Assembly: GCA_030247855.1 (NCBI GenBank) | Contig: JAPDRN010000030.1 | Span: 1 to 64,000 of the forward strand | Source of the DNA: Knufia peltigerae | Taxonomy: Eukaryota > Ascomycota > Eurotiomycetes > Chaetothyriales > Trichomeriaceae | DNA length: 64,000 nt | Direction: 5' to 3' | Part shown: positions 12,135 through 24,414 of the stretch, in pieces | Position numbering within the stretch: position 1 is the first letter of the stretch | Layout: every line of letters begins with the position of its first letter | Notes under the pieces: generated by a model | Told to the model about the DNA's origin: nothing | Seen by the model: the letters and a program-made list of their open reading frames with translations, nothing else | The model's database searches: none | Translations under genes and position numbers: made by a program

Positions 12135-12627
12135 GGTTGTTGTTTTTTGTGCTGTTGTCGAGAGAAGTGTGTGTCTCAGACTATGTCACTTGTGTACGTA
12201 GGTATTGCTAGATATACAATGTCCTTGTCCCTTGTTCTCGGGAGCGACACATCGTAGGTGGTTATCCATGGTCGACTTCCCCCCTTGGTTTCTTAAGTAT
12301 ACGCTCTCTAAAGGGCCATTCGAATCAGGGTATCAACCGCCGGAGCAAGATAACCTCCGGGCGTGATTCCGAAAAAGTCGATCATACACCGAACAAACTG
12401 GGGAAAAATACTCCGTAGTCTGGAGAACAACACACGGTCTACAGCGTCCGGGGAAGTGCCACAGGTCCGGAATCAACCATGTCTTGTTCCGAACAACGTA
12501 TTCGAACCGAACGACTTTAGTCTTGGATATCGAGCAATAAACAATCTGGGATCTACATTTGCAGAGATGTTGATCGCTGGCTCATCTGCGATTGAATTTC
12601 CCACTGCTACTCGTACGTAATCAATGT
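12135..12627. other. P450 upstream region
   Basis: 493 bp between the P450 start and the stop of the Zn2Cys6 gene. It is rich in CCGG-type words and includes the inverted repeat at 12340-12360, listed separately. No gene. Confidence 0.5.
12340..12360. promoter_or_regulatory. candidate Zn2Cys6 operator, CGG-N13-CCG
   Basis: A perfect inverted repeat CCGGAG, nine bases, CTCCGG. It contains CGG and CCG triplets facing each other with 13 bases between them, the arrangement that dimeric Zn2Cys6 proteins bind. It lies about 206 bp upstream of the P450 start codon, beside a Zn2Cys6 gene. Further TCCGG words follow at about 12450 and 12470. Binding is inference. Confidence 0.4.
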
Positions 12628-15310
12628 TCAAGGTATAGACTGACGACTTTCTTCATAGATTGGTGGATCTTGAAGATGACTCTCTGGACCTCCTGGGTAG
12701 AAAATACTCCACATTTCAAAATCTTCGTTGAGGCTTGCATCCAACCACTAGGTTTTATCGTATTAGCAACCGCTGGGTTTTCAAAGTCTGAAGGTATTCA
12801 CTTACATCTTGATGTAGGTGTTCTTCGGAGAATGACCCAGGCACTCCCTCCGGAGCCGTTACGAATGGAGGAGCAACAGACAGAAAGGAGGAACCGTCAT
12901 TGTCCAGCTGGCCTAGAGTTGAAGTCTGACTTGGTTGTATTGTTTTGTATACTTCCAGGGCGTTGTTGGCGAGGAGAGCCAGATTCTTCACCAGTGGCAC
13001 ATTGAAGTCGGATTCCGTTGCGAATGAAAGACGTGCAAAATGGCCAGCGCCCACGTCCATGAGTGCTAGATCTGATGGTGTGGCGCATGCCAAGTTCTGA
13101 AGTATGGAAACAAAGAGATTGATCATCGCATACAGCGGAGTGTAGTAACCCTTCCTACAACCTGTCAGCCAGCTTTCTGTGACCAGTATGACAGAGCGAG
13201 CTTCAGTCACCCAGTGCTAAGGGACTTACACTAGTGAACAATTTGCGTCACAATGAACAAACCTGCACTCGAGTATCGCTGCTTTAGAAGTCTCAGCCAG
13301 GATTTTCGACGAACGTTCGATCTGGCTTCTGTACTCGTGGCTTTTGTCTAGGTTGAAGATATCTCGACACCAAGGATGCGCCAACGCTGAATGTATATCC
13401 CATGTGAGTGTGTAAAAAAGAAATTGAAGGGAGACAGCTTCGTGATTGTTTAGGAAGGCTGGAACATTTGCCAGATCGAGTGGAAAATGGAGTTGGAGGG
13501 AGTCTTTCAACGACTGTCGAAGTTCCTCCAGCATCGTGTCCATCTGTACAACATTGTTCACCCACTCTGCGGGTGTGCTTTGAAGTGCAGAAGCGCTCGC
13601 CAATTTTCTGTACGCAATCGATGAAAGTCGACTTATTCTGACAAGTCCCTGGAAGTACATCGATGGCGGTACTTCGCAGGTGATATCGTCATCGTCCATT
13701 GTCTGTTATGAATTAGCTCAACATCAATGAAGACTGGAAAGACACCCACTGAAGGCCTTCCAGCCCTCCAAGCAAGATCCTTGTCGAGACAATATAGAGC
13801 CCAGAACGTGCAATTCCGCATCGCAACTTCATGTTCTGGCAGATTCCATGACTGTATGGGGTGGCGATGTAGTCCTTGAGTCACGGCCAGTCTCAAGGCG
13901 TTTGCGCACAACATGTATTGTAAAATAGGACAACTGATACCTTCTATGACATATGCCTGACGAAGATTAGTGAAGAGTTCCTCGCAAGTTGGAGGTCACG
14001 CACCATGAGTGCCAGTGCTTGCACGCCTGTCAGCGATGTGTGACAGAAGAGTAATTCCGAATGTACTGATAGTGCATTCTCGAACCATGCCCAAGATTCC
14101 CGTTGAGCTTCTCGAAAAGTAGCACTTTTCGATAATTCGATGCGGCATCCCGAGGCGTAGACGGTATTGCGTAAGGCGTACCACGCTGGATCATCATCGA
14201 TTTGACTGCCACTCAAGAAAGTCCGGAGCCTCGTCTCGAACGAACAGCGCTGAATTATGCCTAGTGATGCCTGTGTGCCTTCTTCAAAGTATGCTGCAGC
14301 CAGTCCAGTAAGAAAAATAGCACAGAGTTGCCAAGTAAGTCTGTCTTACCTCGCGAGAATTGTAGCGCAACGTCAAGAGACGGCTCCGGTTTTCGCTCTG
14401 CTGAGGGTCTCTTGTCCATCTTCAGTCGTTTTGCAAGATCAAGGGCAAATTGTGAGGCAATCGCCTCGAAGTCTGGCTGTCTAACTCTCGCTTTTACCCA
14501 GGCTATACCAGGTTTCGAGCAAAGAGCCATGTTCGTCCTTGGCCCTGCTCTCTGTCAATTCGACGATACACAACGGAACATCTTTTGAAGCTTACCCCAG
14601 TACTCGATTCCTGTCTGTCGGAGAGATTAGTATGGAGAGTGTAGGATCAATGGCGCCACTGATGACATACCTTTACTGTTTCGTACCCGCTAGTGTCTTT
14701 TGTGCTGGGCTGGGTAGGAGTGTATGGAAATGTTGAGGATTTGGAGGCTTTTGGTGATGCTTGTGAGGCAATTTCTATTCGTTCCCATTCTCGTGGGCTT
14801 GGTCGAGATTGTTGTTGCTGGGCTTCCTGAACTGGCAGCCCTACAGGGGAGGGCCCTCGATCGAGCGGAACGGTATTCGAGATATCATTGAACCTAGTCT
14901 CGGAATTGGAGGTAGGCGGTCTGTCTTGTCGTCCGCGATTTATGGCGTTGGACACCTGAGTCTGCTCAGATCCAAAGGGTTGATGCGCATCGTTCCGGAC
15001 AAAGATTCTGGCCAGATTTTGATCTTCCCGTGCAGCATCAAGAAAACTCTCGAATTCAGCAAGTCGACGTGCCAGATCATGGTGAGTTCGCCTCTTTTTG
15101 CGCCGCTGCCTTTCTGAAAAAATGCAGCTCTCGCCGTGTTCTATACAATTGTCACAGGGATGTGTACCAATGCCTTCCCATCATCAGTCAGGTAGAGAGT
15201 TTTAGGGAGGTGATCATACAGCGGATCTTCTTCAGCCTGCAAAAATCACAAGCACGGGCTCTTTTCGGGACTGTTAAGCCCTGGTGAGCAGCACTATCTG
15301 CAGCTGACAT
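12628..15310 (-). CDS. Zn2Cys6 transcription factor with fungal_trans domain
   Basis: Nine exons: 15220-15310, 14671-15173, 14596-14614, 14350-14544, 14004-14293, 13750-13956, 13263-13702, 12806-13154, 12628-12747. All phases close and give 737 residues. The binuclear zinc cluster is canonical: C21, C24, C31, C37, C40, C47 (spacing 2-6-5-2-6), followed by a basic RQRRKKRR linker and a heptad-like LARRLAEFESFL. The fungal_trans middle domain is seen in ALRLAVTQGLHRHP, FWALYCLDKDLAWRAGRPS and the acidic/hydrophobic text after it. Exon 3 is only 19 nt. Likely a nuclear activator. It sits between a P450 and a flavin monooxygenase, so a pathway-specific role is plausible. The last exon is set by a GCTAATAC branch and CTAG acceptor. 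Confidence 0.88.
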
Positions 15311-16542
15311 TGTTGAAAGCGGTTGCAATGATAGAGACAAACACTACATGTGTATATTTTTCAGTCCAGTTGTAAGACAAGATACGATCAACCTTGCGTT
15401 CCTGTCGGATCAGAGCATCAGCCAGCCCTTGACTGTACCTGGGTAAATTTTCCTGGGTTTGATTTCATAATTTCTCCACAAAATGAACCATAGACTTGGA
15501 CCAGGCGAAAGCTCCGGGGTACATGACCTCGAAAATCGGGGTCCCGCTCAAAAAAGACTCCACATGAGAGAAGGAGAGGAACACCAACGCAGATCTGCTT
15601 ACGTAGAGGTCAATGGGGTTCCGGCATCAACGCGCTGAACGGCTGGTCGTGTGCAAAGAGTCCTTCTCGACGAATCAGTTCTCTTTAAACGAGTCATGTT
15701 CATGGTTGATCAATGCGCTGCCCTGCAGTAAATGGCATAAGCAGTGTAGTAAGAGCTCCAGTAATGCCATGAATGTTCGGAAAACCGGAGGATTTTGCGG
15801 GCCGGTCATCGCTCCGAAAACTGTGAGTTCAATAGTTTCCCCTTACACTGGGAGTCATCGATGGCAAGCTGGAGGTCAAACATCAACAGCACTCACTCAA
15901 TGGCTGTTCGGCGGGAAGTACGTAATGGCATTGAGAACGCTGGTGACTCCGAAGAAGATATCTCAGGACGTGCCTGCAACCTTACGAGTAGTTCGGAGTG
16001 AAGCAGCAGGCCCTAACAAGCTAGACTGCTCTAGGATCAGAGTGTCCTTGTTCGCCATCCTTCAACCTCATGAACAATTGTTCTGAGGTTTCCAACTGTG
16101 CTGGTAGGGAAGAACGCCGTGTCAAAAGCAAAGAGCACAGGAGTCACGACTGGATGGCTCAGAGACAAAGCTACCTCAAGAAGGTACAATCACGTCAGTG
16201 GAACTAATGTGAAAATGTCTGAGTCGATGTCTCCGCAGCCTTTGGCCTGAAAGCTTTCTAAGCTGACCGGCATATGGTCACTCACTCATACATTTTCTCA
16301 ACATCCATATTATGTCTCGACTCAGCACCCAAGAGCATCTCCTTTAGCAACCTCGGGTCAGTATCAGAAACGGCCCATTGGTGCGGCTAATGCTGCGGGG
16401 TTCAACTTCACCGAGGAATCTGAACGGCTTACGAAGTAGACTGTGAGATGATAACGATTCCTTTTAGACCTTCCAAGAAGGCATGTCTGGCCTCACCAAA
16501 TCCGAACAGACTTGTGCTCGTGAAGGGCACCTCTAATACACT
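15311..16542. other. long divergent intergenic region, Zn2Cys6 / BVMO genes
   Basis: 1232 bp between two divergent genes. A CGGGGTCCCG palindrome sits at 15537-15546 (CGG-N4-CCG), with more CCGG words near 15790-15815, so it may carry operators for the neighbouring regulator. An open frame at 15613-16086 has no recognisable protein features and was not called. Confidence 0.45.
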
Positions 16543-18464
16543 ATGTCGACCAACCGAGTAGTACTAATCTCTGCCGCGCCCACGGAGGATGTCACTGTGC
16601 CATCAGACGCTCCGCACGAGAACGAATGGTACAATGGTCGAGACTTTGACGGCTACCGCATCACTGAGCAATTATTATACGAAAGACGTAAGATCAGAGT
16701 GATCTGTGTCGGTGCGGGTGCCACAGGTTTGCAATTTGCTTACAAAGCCGAGCGTGCTCTCAAGGACGTCGAGCGTGCTCTCAAGGACGTCGAGCTCCAG
16801 ATATACGAGAAGAACAGCGAGCCTGGTGGAACTTGGCTCGAAAATAGATATCCCGGATGCAGTTGTGATATTCCAAGCCCTTCATACCAATTTACCTGGG
16901 CTAAGAATCCAAACTGGTCACGGTACTATTCAGGGGCCGAAGAGATCTGGAAGTATATGAAAGATGTTGCAGTCAGGTATGACCTCGAGAAGTACGTTCG
17001 ATTCAAGACGACAGTAGAGTCGGCCACTTGGGACGAAGATGCAGGTCTATGGAGACTCAGTATAGTGGGTGCGGATGGATCACACTTCGAAGACAGTTGC
17101 AATATTCTGGTCAATGGATCCGGAGTCCTTAACTCGTGGAAATGGCCGAATATACCTGGCCTGGACTCATTCAAAGGCAAGTTGATGCACTCTGCCCAAT
17201 GGGATGGCAGTTATGACCTGAAGGACAAGAAGGTCGCCGTCATAGGAGGTGGTTCATCTGCTGTACAGATCGTACCTTCAATTCAACCAAGTAAGTGATC
17301 TGGAGACTGCGGCTCATGCGACTGCTTATATTTGCTTCAGCTGTCAAAAAGTTATATCCCTTTTTAAGATCTCCGGTCTGGATCACGACGGGTTTTGGAG
17401 CAAAGTATGCTGGCCCGGGGGGCACCAATTTCACATGTAAGTAAGCCAGTCTTGTACTCAGCTTCAGGGCTGAATTCCTAGATTCCGAAGAGCAGAAACA
17501 AGAATGGAAGGCAAATCCCGACAAGTATGCCCAATACTGCCGTGACATTGAGGGCGAGCTCAACAAACGCTTCACACTGGTAAGTCCTCGAGGCCCTTCT
17601 CGGCGTCTCGACAGACTTGCTGACGACGAATAGATGCATCTCAAAGCAAATGATCAGAAAGCCTCTCGAGAGCTGGTGGCAGACATCATGGCCGAGCAGC
17701 TTGGGCACGATGAAAAGTTGACCAAGCATATGATTCCTCCGTTTGCTCTAGGCTGCCGGCGAATGACTCCCGGGTCAGGATATCTACAATCCTTAAGAGC
17801 AGACAATGTCCAGGTGATTCCGTCCTCTGCAGTCCGTCTCACCGAGACTGGCATAGTGGATGAGTCCGGAGAGGAGCGCGAGGTGGATGTCGTTATCTGT
17901 GCAACTGGCTTCGACACTTCTTTCACGCCGCATTTCAAAGTCTATGGTCGGAACAATGCTGAGATTCACGAACAATTTGGAGACTTCCCAGTTGGGTATC
18001 TCGGCATCACAGCAGAGAATTTCCCAAATCTGTTCCTCTTGATAGGGCCTAATGGACCGGCTTCGCACTCGAGTATATTACCGATATTAGAGTGGTACAC
18101 CAGGTATATCTTCCAAGTTATTGAGAAGATTCAGACCGAGCGTATAAAGGCTATCGAACCCAAAGGAGAAGCCATCAAGGAATTGTACAATCACACGCAT
18201 GAATTGATGAAGCGATTGGTGTGGTCATCAGCTTGTCGAAGCTGGTTCAAGAACGGAAAAACTCATGGTCCAGTAACGGCAATCTATCCCGGGAGTCGCT
18301 TGCATTTCTTCGAGATCCTAAAGAATGTTCGGTGGGAGGACTACAACATTACCTATATGTCTGGCAATCGATATGCATTCATGGGCAATGGATATACGCA
18401 GACTGAAGTTGATCCAGACGGGGATCCGGTGTGGTATTTCGATGATGACTTTGTACAGATATAA
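16543..18464 (+). CDS. flavin-containing Baeyer-Villiger-type monooxygenase (BVMO 1)
   Basis: Exons 16543-17290, 17341-17436, 17482-17579 and 17634-18464 give 590 residues. The FAD Rossmann motif GAGATG is at 58-62, then GGTWLENRYPG, the BVMO fingerprint F-x-G-x-x-x-H-x-x-x-W at 209-219 (H215, W219), and the NADPH motif GGGSSA near 234. A further ATGFD block precedes the C-terminal domain. These enzymes use NADPH and O2 to insert oxygen beside a ketone, giving esters or lactones. Odd point: residues 70-76 and 77-83 are an exact repeat, ERALKDV twice, from a 21-bp tandem duplication at 16750-16791 in the helix after the FAD motif. The substrate is unknown. Flanked by two Zn2Cys6 genes. Confidence 0.93.
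16750..16791 (+). repeat. 21-bp in-frame tandem duplication
   Basis: Two identical 21-bp units, 16750-16770 and 16771-16791, inside BVMO 1. They add one extra copy of ERALKDV without breaking the frame. The second BVMO in this window has no such insert at the matching place. Confidence 0.95.
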
Positions 18465-19073
18465 TACTCATATAGCAGAGATTAGTAGAGCAGAAATCAG
18501 TACATAAAGCATATGCCAATCACACGCTGTACCTTTACCTTACGAGTATTTACCTTGGAATTGGATGAATGATTCTGGTCATCGAGATGCAGTGCGACAT
18601 CATGAGAGATTTATCTGGCGTGTAATTGGTTTCGGAGAGTTGAGCGACCCTCCAGGGACTGTGTCCGGTCTTGAATCTCGTACCATGGACCCTGCTCACA
18701 GTCGTAATAAGGCGTGGAAAAAGAACCTCGACAACCCCAGTCGACTGAATCTAAGCCCCTAACGGGGACACATCGGGGCCCTCTAGAGGCACCGCTCAAG
18801 TCGATTGGAGGCACTACTTATTAAGCCAAAACCGCCTAATAAAGCAGCCCAATACTCGTACAGTACGTGCATCCACCATCCTCTCCGCTATCAATCTCTT
18901 CTCCGCTTCGTCTGATCTAAGGCTTTCTCGACTCACTGAATTCCTACAGACTGCATCGAGCACTGAAGAGTCGACTTGGGAATAATAGTAGTTTTCCTGT
19001 TGTGATACGTGATCACAATCTTCTCCACAGGCCTCTACGACTCGAATATCGCGTACGAAACCAATCCGAAAGC
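18465..19073. other. intergenic, 609 bp
   Basis: Holds the 3' end of BVMO 1 and the promoter of the next Zn2Cys6 gene. No other gene or clear motif seen. Confidence 0.45.
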
Positions 19074-21339
19074 ATGTCGAAGCGGAGTTGGCAAGAGGCC
19101 AATCTTCCTTCCCCGCGAGGTCCAATTACCAACTTGCAACGGACAGGCTCCTCGGTGTCGCCTCAGTCCTACAACTCACCAGGCCAGGCGCTCTCGCCAA
19201 AGAAGAGCCGTAGCTCTTTTGACGAGCCTCCTCTCATAGCCAAAGCCCCTCCCAAAGCACCACAACGAACCAACTCCGCCAATGGCGCCCAGGCCGATTC
19301 CAAGTTACCAGGAATATCGAGAAAGGTCAAAGCATGCGCAGCTTGTCGCAAACAAAAGGTGGAACTTGGATATAGCTCGTGTTGAATCTGGAGCTGACAC
19401 GTTACCTTACAGATCAAATGTATCATGATTGGCGATCCCCCGTGTCAGAGATGCAAGGAGCGAGGATTGTCATGTCGATTGAACAAGAGCTTGCAGACCC
19501 TCATGTCGGAAGACTCCAAATGGAAGTCTGCAGTCACCAAAGATGTAACTGCGCTGTACTCTGCCGTGGAAGAGATAGTACGAACGCTGCAGCTGTCCCC
19601 TTTGCCGCAGATGCTCGTTTCGACCCAAGACCCTGCCATCTTCTTCGACCAGGAAGATCAAGGCAACGATCAAGATGATGAGGATCAGTCGCTCGACAAC
19701 TCGCCAAAAGTCACGCCAGTCGCAGACAATCTATCCCATGTACCAATTGAATCGCTCTATCAGATTACAGGCATGCGGTCTCTACGCGCGACCGAGAACA
19801 TCACAGAAGACCAGTCGCGGATATGCAAGCAACTGCGTGACACTGACTTCATTGCACGAGGTCTGATCAAGCAAGAAGATGCTGAGCATCTGGCCAACTA
19901 CTACCTCAGCAAGCTCGACCCATATATCTGGCATATTTGTCCTGACTACAAAGACCTCGATTCCTTCCGGCGACGCTCTCCCACTTTGACGGCCTGCGTT
20001 CTGTCAGTTGCCGCTCTTCATGACACCAAACTTGGGCATTTATACGCCATCTGTAATAAAGAGTACCGAAGGCTGGTTGCCAATGCTATGTTCGAGAGGA
20101 AAATCGATATGGAATATTTGAGAGCACTTGTACTGGGGTCATACTGGTTAAGCGATATCTCCTGGACTTTATCTGGATATGCTATTCGTCGCGCCAGTGA
20201 ATTTCACCTTCGACAATATTACCACGAAATTTCCGAATCTGTCAAATCACCTGAAAAGGTGGATCAGGAGAAGCTTCAAGAGGCGATTGACGGCATCAGA
20301 GTGCTTTACTTGCTCTACATCTGTGATCACCATCTCTCCATCCTCTACGGACGATCATCGATCATGCGGGATAACGAAAGTTACATTACTGGATGGGAGG
20401 CGTATCTGGCGTGCTCACTATCAACCGACGCTGATCGTAGAATTGCCGGTCAAATTTGCCTGATGTATCTAATGAATCAAATACGCGAAACTTTAGGTCC
20501 GGAAGATACAGGGTCGGTGCTGCCAGCCTCTGCACTGACTAAGATTGCTGGGTTCGAGAGGGACTTGGATGATTGGATAGCCAGGTTTTCTCGACATAGT
20601 AAGTTGACACAACTCCATGGCAACCATTTCTGTTACTGATCATCAAACAGACCCAAGTCAATGGATAGGCAATTGGCCCAATAAAGGCGCCATCATGCAC
20701 TACCATTGGGCCAAGTTGTACCTTCAATCGTATGTGCTTCGAGGTCTGCCAGACAGCGGTGCTGTTATCCCAGAACACTTCTTGGAAAACGCGTCGGCGG
20801 CAGTTGCTGCTGCAACAGCAATCATCAATTTGCTACTGGACGACAAAGACGCACAAATAGCTATTGCTTACGTCCCTCATCATGTCCACGGCATGATCGC
20901 GTTCGCTTGCATGTTCCTGCTAAAGATCGCCACAAAGTTCAGTGCGCAGCTCTTCTTGGACACTGTTCGTTTCCAACGGCTCATAAATGCACTGGCGCAG
21001 CATTTCAAATCGACAGATGTCGGAAAGGATCACCTGATACACAGAATGGCAGAAGGCCTAGAGAAGATGGCCGAAACACTTGGAGGTCCAGCTCGACCTA
21101 AGAATCGAAAGGTCAATGGGGCGCAGTCGAAACCACCAGTGATATCTCCAAGTCAGCCAGTGATGGACGAAAACGCAGAGGCTATGACGAACGGGCAGGC
21201 TGATGTGCCCGACTATAATGCCCTGGACCCTGCTGCATTTGATTTCGGCGACCCTGCGTTAGGACTGGGAATGCCATTTTTTGATTTTGAGGGAACGACT
21301 GTTGGTATGGGTGACAACATGTGGAACTTTAACAACTGA
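19074..21339 (+). CDS. Zn2Cys6 transcription factor
   Basis: Exons 19074-19358, 19413-20598 and 20651-21339 give 719 residues. Intron 1 (54 bp) splits the zinc cluster just after CAACRKQK. The joined cluster has C88, C91, C98, C106, C109, C116, a 2-6-7-2-6 spacing within the family range. The region upstream is serine/proline-rich. The middle region (DTDFIARGLIKQEDAEHLA, then PTLTACVLSVAALHD) has the helical character of the fungal regulator middle domain. The C-terminus is acidic/hydrophobic with DFGDPALGLGMPFFDFEG, a plausible activation region. An in-frame ATG at 19002 lies further upstream; I chose 19074 because MSKRSWQEA starts the likely coding text. The target is unknown; BVMO 1 is the upstream neighbour. 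Confidence 0.88.
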
Positions 21340-21598
21340 ATAGCAAAAGGATACGGATATGCAGCCGATGTGATGTGTATTCTTTCGTAGCGAATCTGGT
21401 CCGAAGGCATTAGTGCTGTACGAATACGAGTCTTTTATGAGAACTGAGATGAGCCAATCAAATGATTTGTAAAGTGTTTGTCCTAATTGAGTTTAGCGCG
21501 TTGCGGAATCTCAATGAGCTTTCGAAGTGCCTACAACGAAGCTCAATCTTCAACCACACCAGCTTCTGCCTTTCTTGTGCCTTCCCTTGTCCTTCGCA

Positions 21599-23253
21599 AT
21601 GGCGTCTCAACGGCTGGCGCTGAACTTCCAGCGCTCTCTACGAAGCCGACAAGCTATCAATGCCATTAAATCTCCTCTCAGACGCTACGCCAACCCTGTT
21701 ACGCCGACGAGAACAGAATCCACCACGCTTTCCAATGGCTTGACTGTATGAACACCGACTATTGCTGCAGATTTCTAGGGTGTACTGACTGGTGGTAGAT
21801 TGCGACAGAGCATTCGCCTTGGGCTCAGACGTCAACCGTCGGTGTTTGGATTGATGCAGGAAGCCGGGCAGAGACGGATAAGACAAATGGAACAGCTCAC
21901 TTCTTGGAACATCTTGCTTTCAAGGTAGACTCAGATTCCGAGGCGTCGTTGATACAAAAAGGCTAAAGAGAATTCAGGGCACAAACAGACGCAGTCAACA
22001 TCAACTCGAGCTCGAGATTGAAAACATGGGTGGCCACCTGAACGCATACACCTCGGTATGAGAGAAAATTGTATCTGACTTTACAAACACAAGACTAATG
22101 TCTTTACAGCGCGAAAACACCGTATACTACGCCAAGTCTTTCAATTCCGATGTTCCCAAGACCGTTGATATCCTCTCCGACATTCTCCAGAACTCCAAGC
22201 TCGACTCCGCCGCAGTTGAACGGGAACGAGATGTTATCCTTCGGGAGCAAGAGGAGGTTGACAAGCAACTGGAAGAGGTTGTTTTCGATCACTTGCACGC
22301 CACCGCCTATATGAACCAACCCCTCGGACGAACAATTCTCGGACCTAAGGAAAACATCGAGACCATTTCCCGACAAGACCTGGTTGACTATATTGGCACC
22401 AACTACACCGCGGACCGTATGGTTCTAGTGGGAGCTGGTGGCATTCCTCACGAGGAGTTGGTCAAGCTCGCCGAGAAGCACTTTTCCGGCCTCAAGTCTG
22501 CACCACCTACCTCGTACGCGGCCGAGATTGCTGCCGAGCAAAAGCGCACTCCCGAGTTCATCGGTTCCGAGGTCAGAATCAGAGACGATACCATCCCAAC
22601 TGCTCACATTGCCATTGCTGTTGAGGGTGTGAGCTGGAAAGATGACGACTACTTTACTGCGCTTGTTACTCAAGCCATTGTTGGTAACTGGGACCGTGCC
22701 ATGGGCAACTCCCCATACCTGGGAAGCAAGCTCAGCACTTTCGTCAACGCCAACAACCTTGCCAACAGCTTTATGAGCTTCTCTACGAGCTACAGTGATA
22801 CTGGGTATGTGTTGAGAAAAGACCGAGATAGGAATGATTTTGCTAACAGTGATGGTTAATAGGCTCTGGGGTATCTACCTCGTCAGCGAAAACAAGACGG
22901 CCCTTGATGATCTTGTCCATTTCACTCTCCGTGAATGGTCCAGACTGTCATTCAACGTCAGCGAAGCCGAGACGGAACGTGCCAAGGCTCAACTGAAGGC
23001 CTCAATTCTCCTTTCGCTCGACGGTACGACTGCTGTTGCGGAAGACATTGGGCGACAAATCATCACCACCGGCCGAAGAATGGACCCTGCCGAGATTGAG
23101 CGTGTAATTGGATCCATCACCGAGAAGGATGTGATGCGCTTTGCCCAGAAGAAGTTGTGGGATCAAGATGTTGCTGTATCGGCCGTTGGATCGATCGAAG
23201 GTCTTCTCGATTACCAGAGAATAAGAAACGATATGAGCCGAAATGCGGCATAG
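21599..23253 (+). CDS. MAS1: mitochondrial processing peptidase beta subunit
   Basis: Exons 21599-21745, 21799-21924, 21978-22055, 22110-22804 and 22863-23253 give 478 residues, the usual length. A basic presequence ([14 protein letters not shown]) is followed by an M16 peptidase fold with the inverted zinc motif HFLEH (83-87; H83, E86, H87) and the distal Glu in [16 protein letters not shown]. With the alpha subunit it cleaves presequences of imported proteins in the matrix. The glycine-rich substrate loop belongs to the alpha partner, so the intact HxxEH assigns this as beta, and excludes the inactive core I protein of complex III. A housekeeping gene. Confidence 0.96.
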
Positions 23254-24414
23254 ACGGAGGCTAGTTGTTTCTGCCGGACAAAGGAAAGTACCAAAAGAAA
23301 TAAAAAAGGAAAAAAGACATTTTTTGTTACACAGAGGGCAGAAGCTCGGGGAGCAAAAGAGGGCTTTTGTATTGTACAGTGTGCATGATAATTCGAAAAG
23401 AATTTGCCGTGATATTTTCAATGTTCCCTGCATGTCTGCAGTAGGTGTTCGAAATTCGATGTTGGGCAACGCAGTTGACACTACGAGCTATGGACAGTGC
23501 TGAGGACTGAATCGCTGCTACTGAGATTACTTTATCTGTCCATCGGTATTGCGAGGTGGATGCAATGTCCATGATCGATGCGTCCAGGTACTTGCTTTAC
23601 ATCTTCCCACCTTTTTCCATCTCAAACAGTACGGAGTTGTGGGAATATCTCCTAGTCTCCGAGGGTGTAAATCCTGATCAGTCAACTTGATGATACGGCG
23701 ATCGCGTTACTGTGCTTGATACTCCACAAACCCTTCATCCTTACCGATGAAATCCGCAAAACCTGCGGACTCATTAGATAAGCGAGGTAGAGGGGTATCT
23801 TCTGGCTCTCTCGTACAACATGACATGGAACAACAGCATGACATGGAACGTGAACCCAAAAACTTGTCATTGCCCCATCATTACCGTTGCCATTGCGGAT
23901 TCTTCGAGAGAAAAAAAAGATCTAGCAGATCATGGAAGGGGAAAGAAAACAAAGAATGAATCCGTACCAAAAAGTCTGTTAATTGGAGGTTCGGATATGT
24001 TCCATTTTGAGAAGTTCCTCCTTTTAAAACTGAGTAACTCGTCCGTGCCCTTCGTACGTACGAGTAGATTATGGTACTCCTCTGTATATCACAGCTAGAA
24101 CCATTGGCGATACCTAGGTACTAACTCGGCATATTCGATTGATCCCCCTGAAGTTCTGTCATAGCTTACAAATTGTTCTTTTATTCGTCTATTACAGTAT
24201 TCTCTACTATCTCCACACTGTATATTTTGATAAAGGTACTCGATTCTAAGGTGGCAAGCATTGGAACGACACATCATACATATATTCGTCTACCTTGCCC
24301 CTACCGACCTTAACCTCGGTTCTCCCCCTTTACTTCAAACCATCCCTGCCGTTCCTCCCTTCCACACTGCTACGATACACCCTCACGAATACCAAACTTC
24401 ACATCTCGACAGTC
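23254..24414. other. intergenic, 1.16 kb
   Basis: Between two genes on the plus strand. It holds a direct repeat of GACATGGAAC at about 23822 and 23840, and a TACGTACG word near 24055. In-frame open sequence just upstream of 24415 could extend the next protein to 24295. No separate gene seen. Confidence 0.4.

Noticed and set aside
15613..16086. Open frame of 157 codons between the Zn2Cys6 and BVMO 1 genes
   Set aside because: No family features and odd composition; it lies in a long divergent promoter region.
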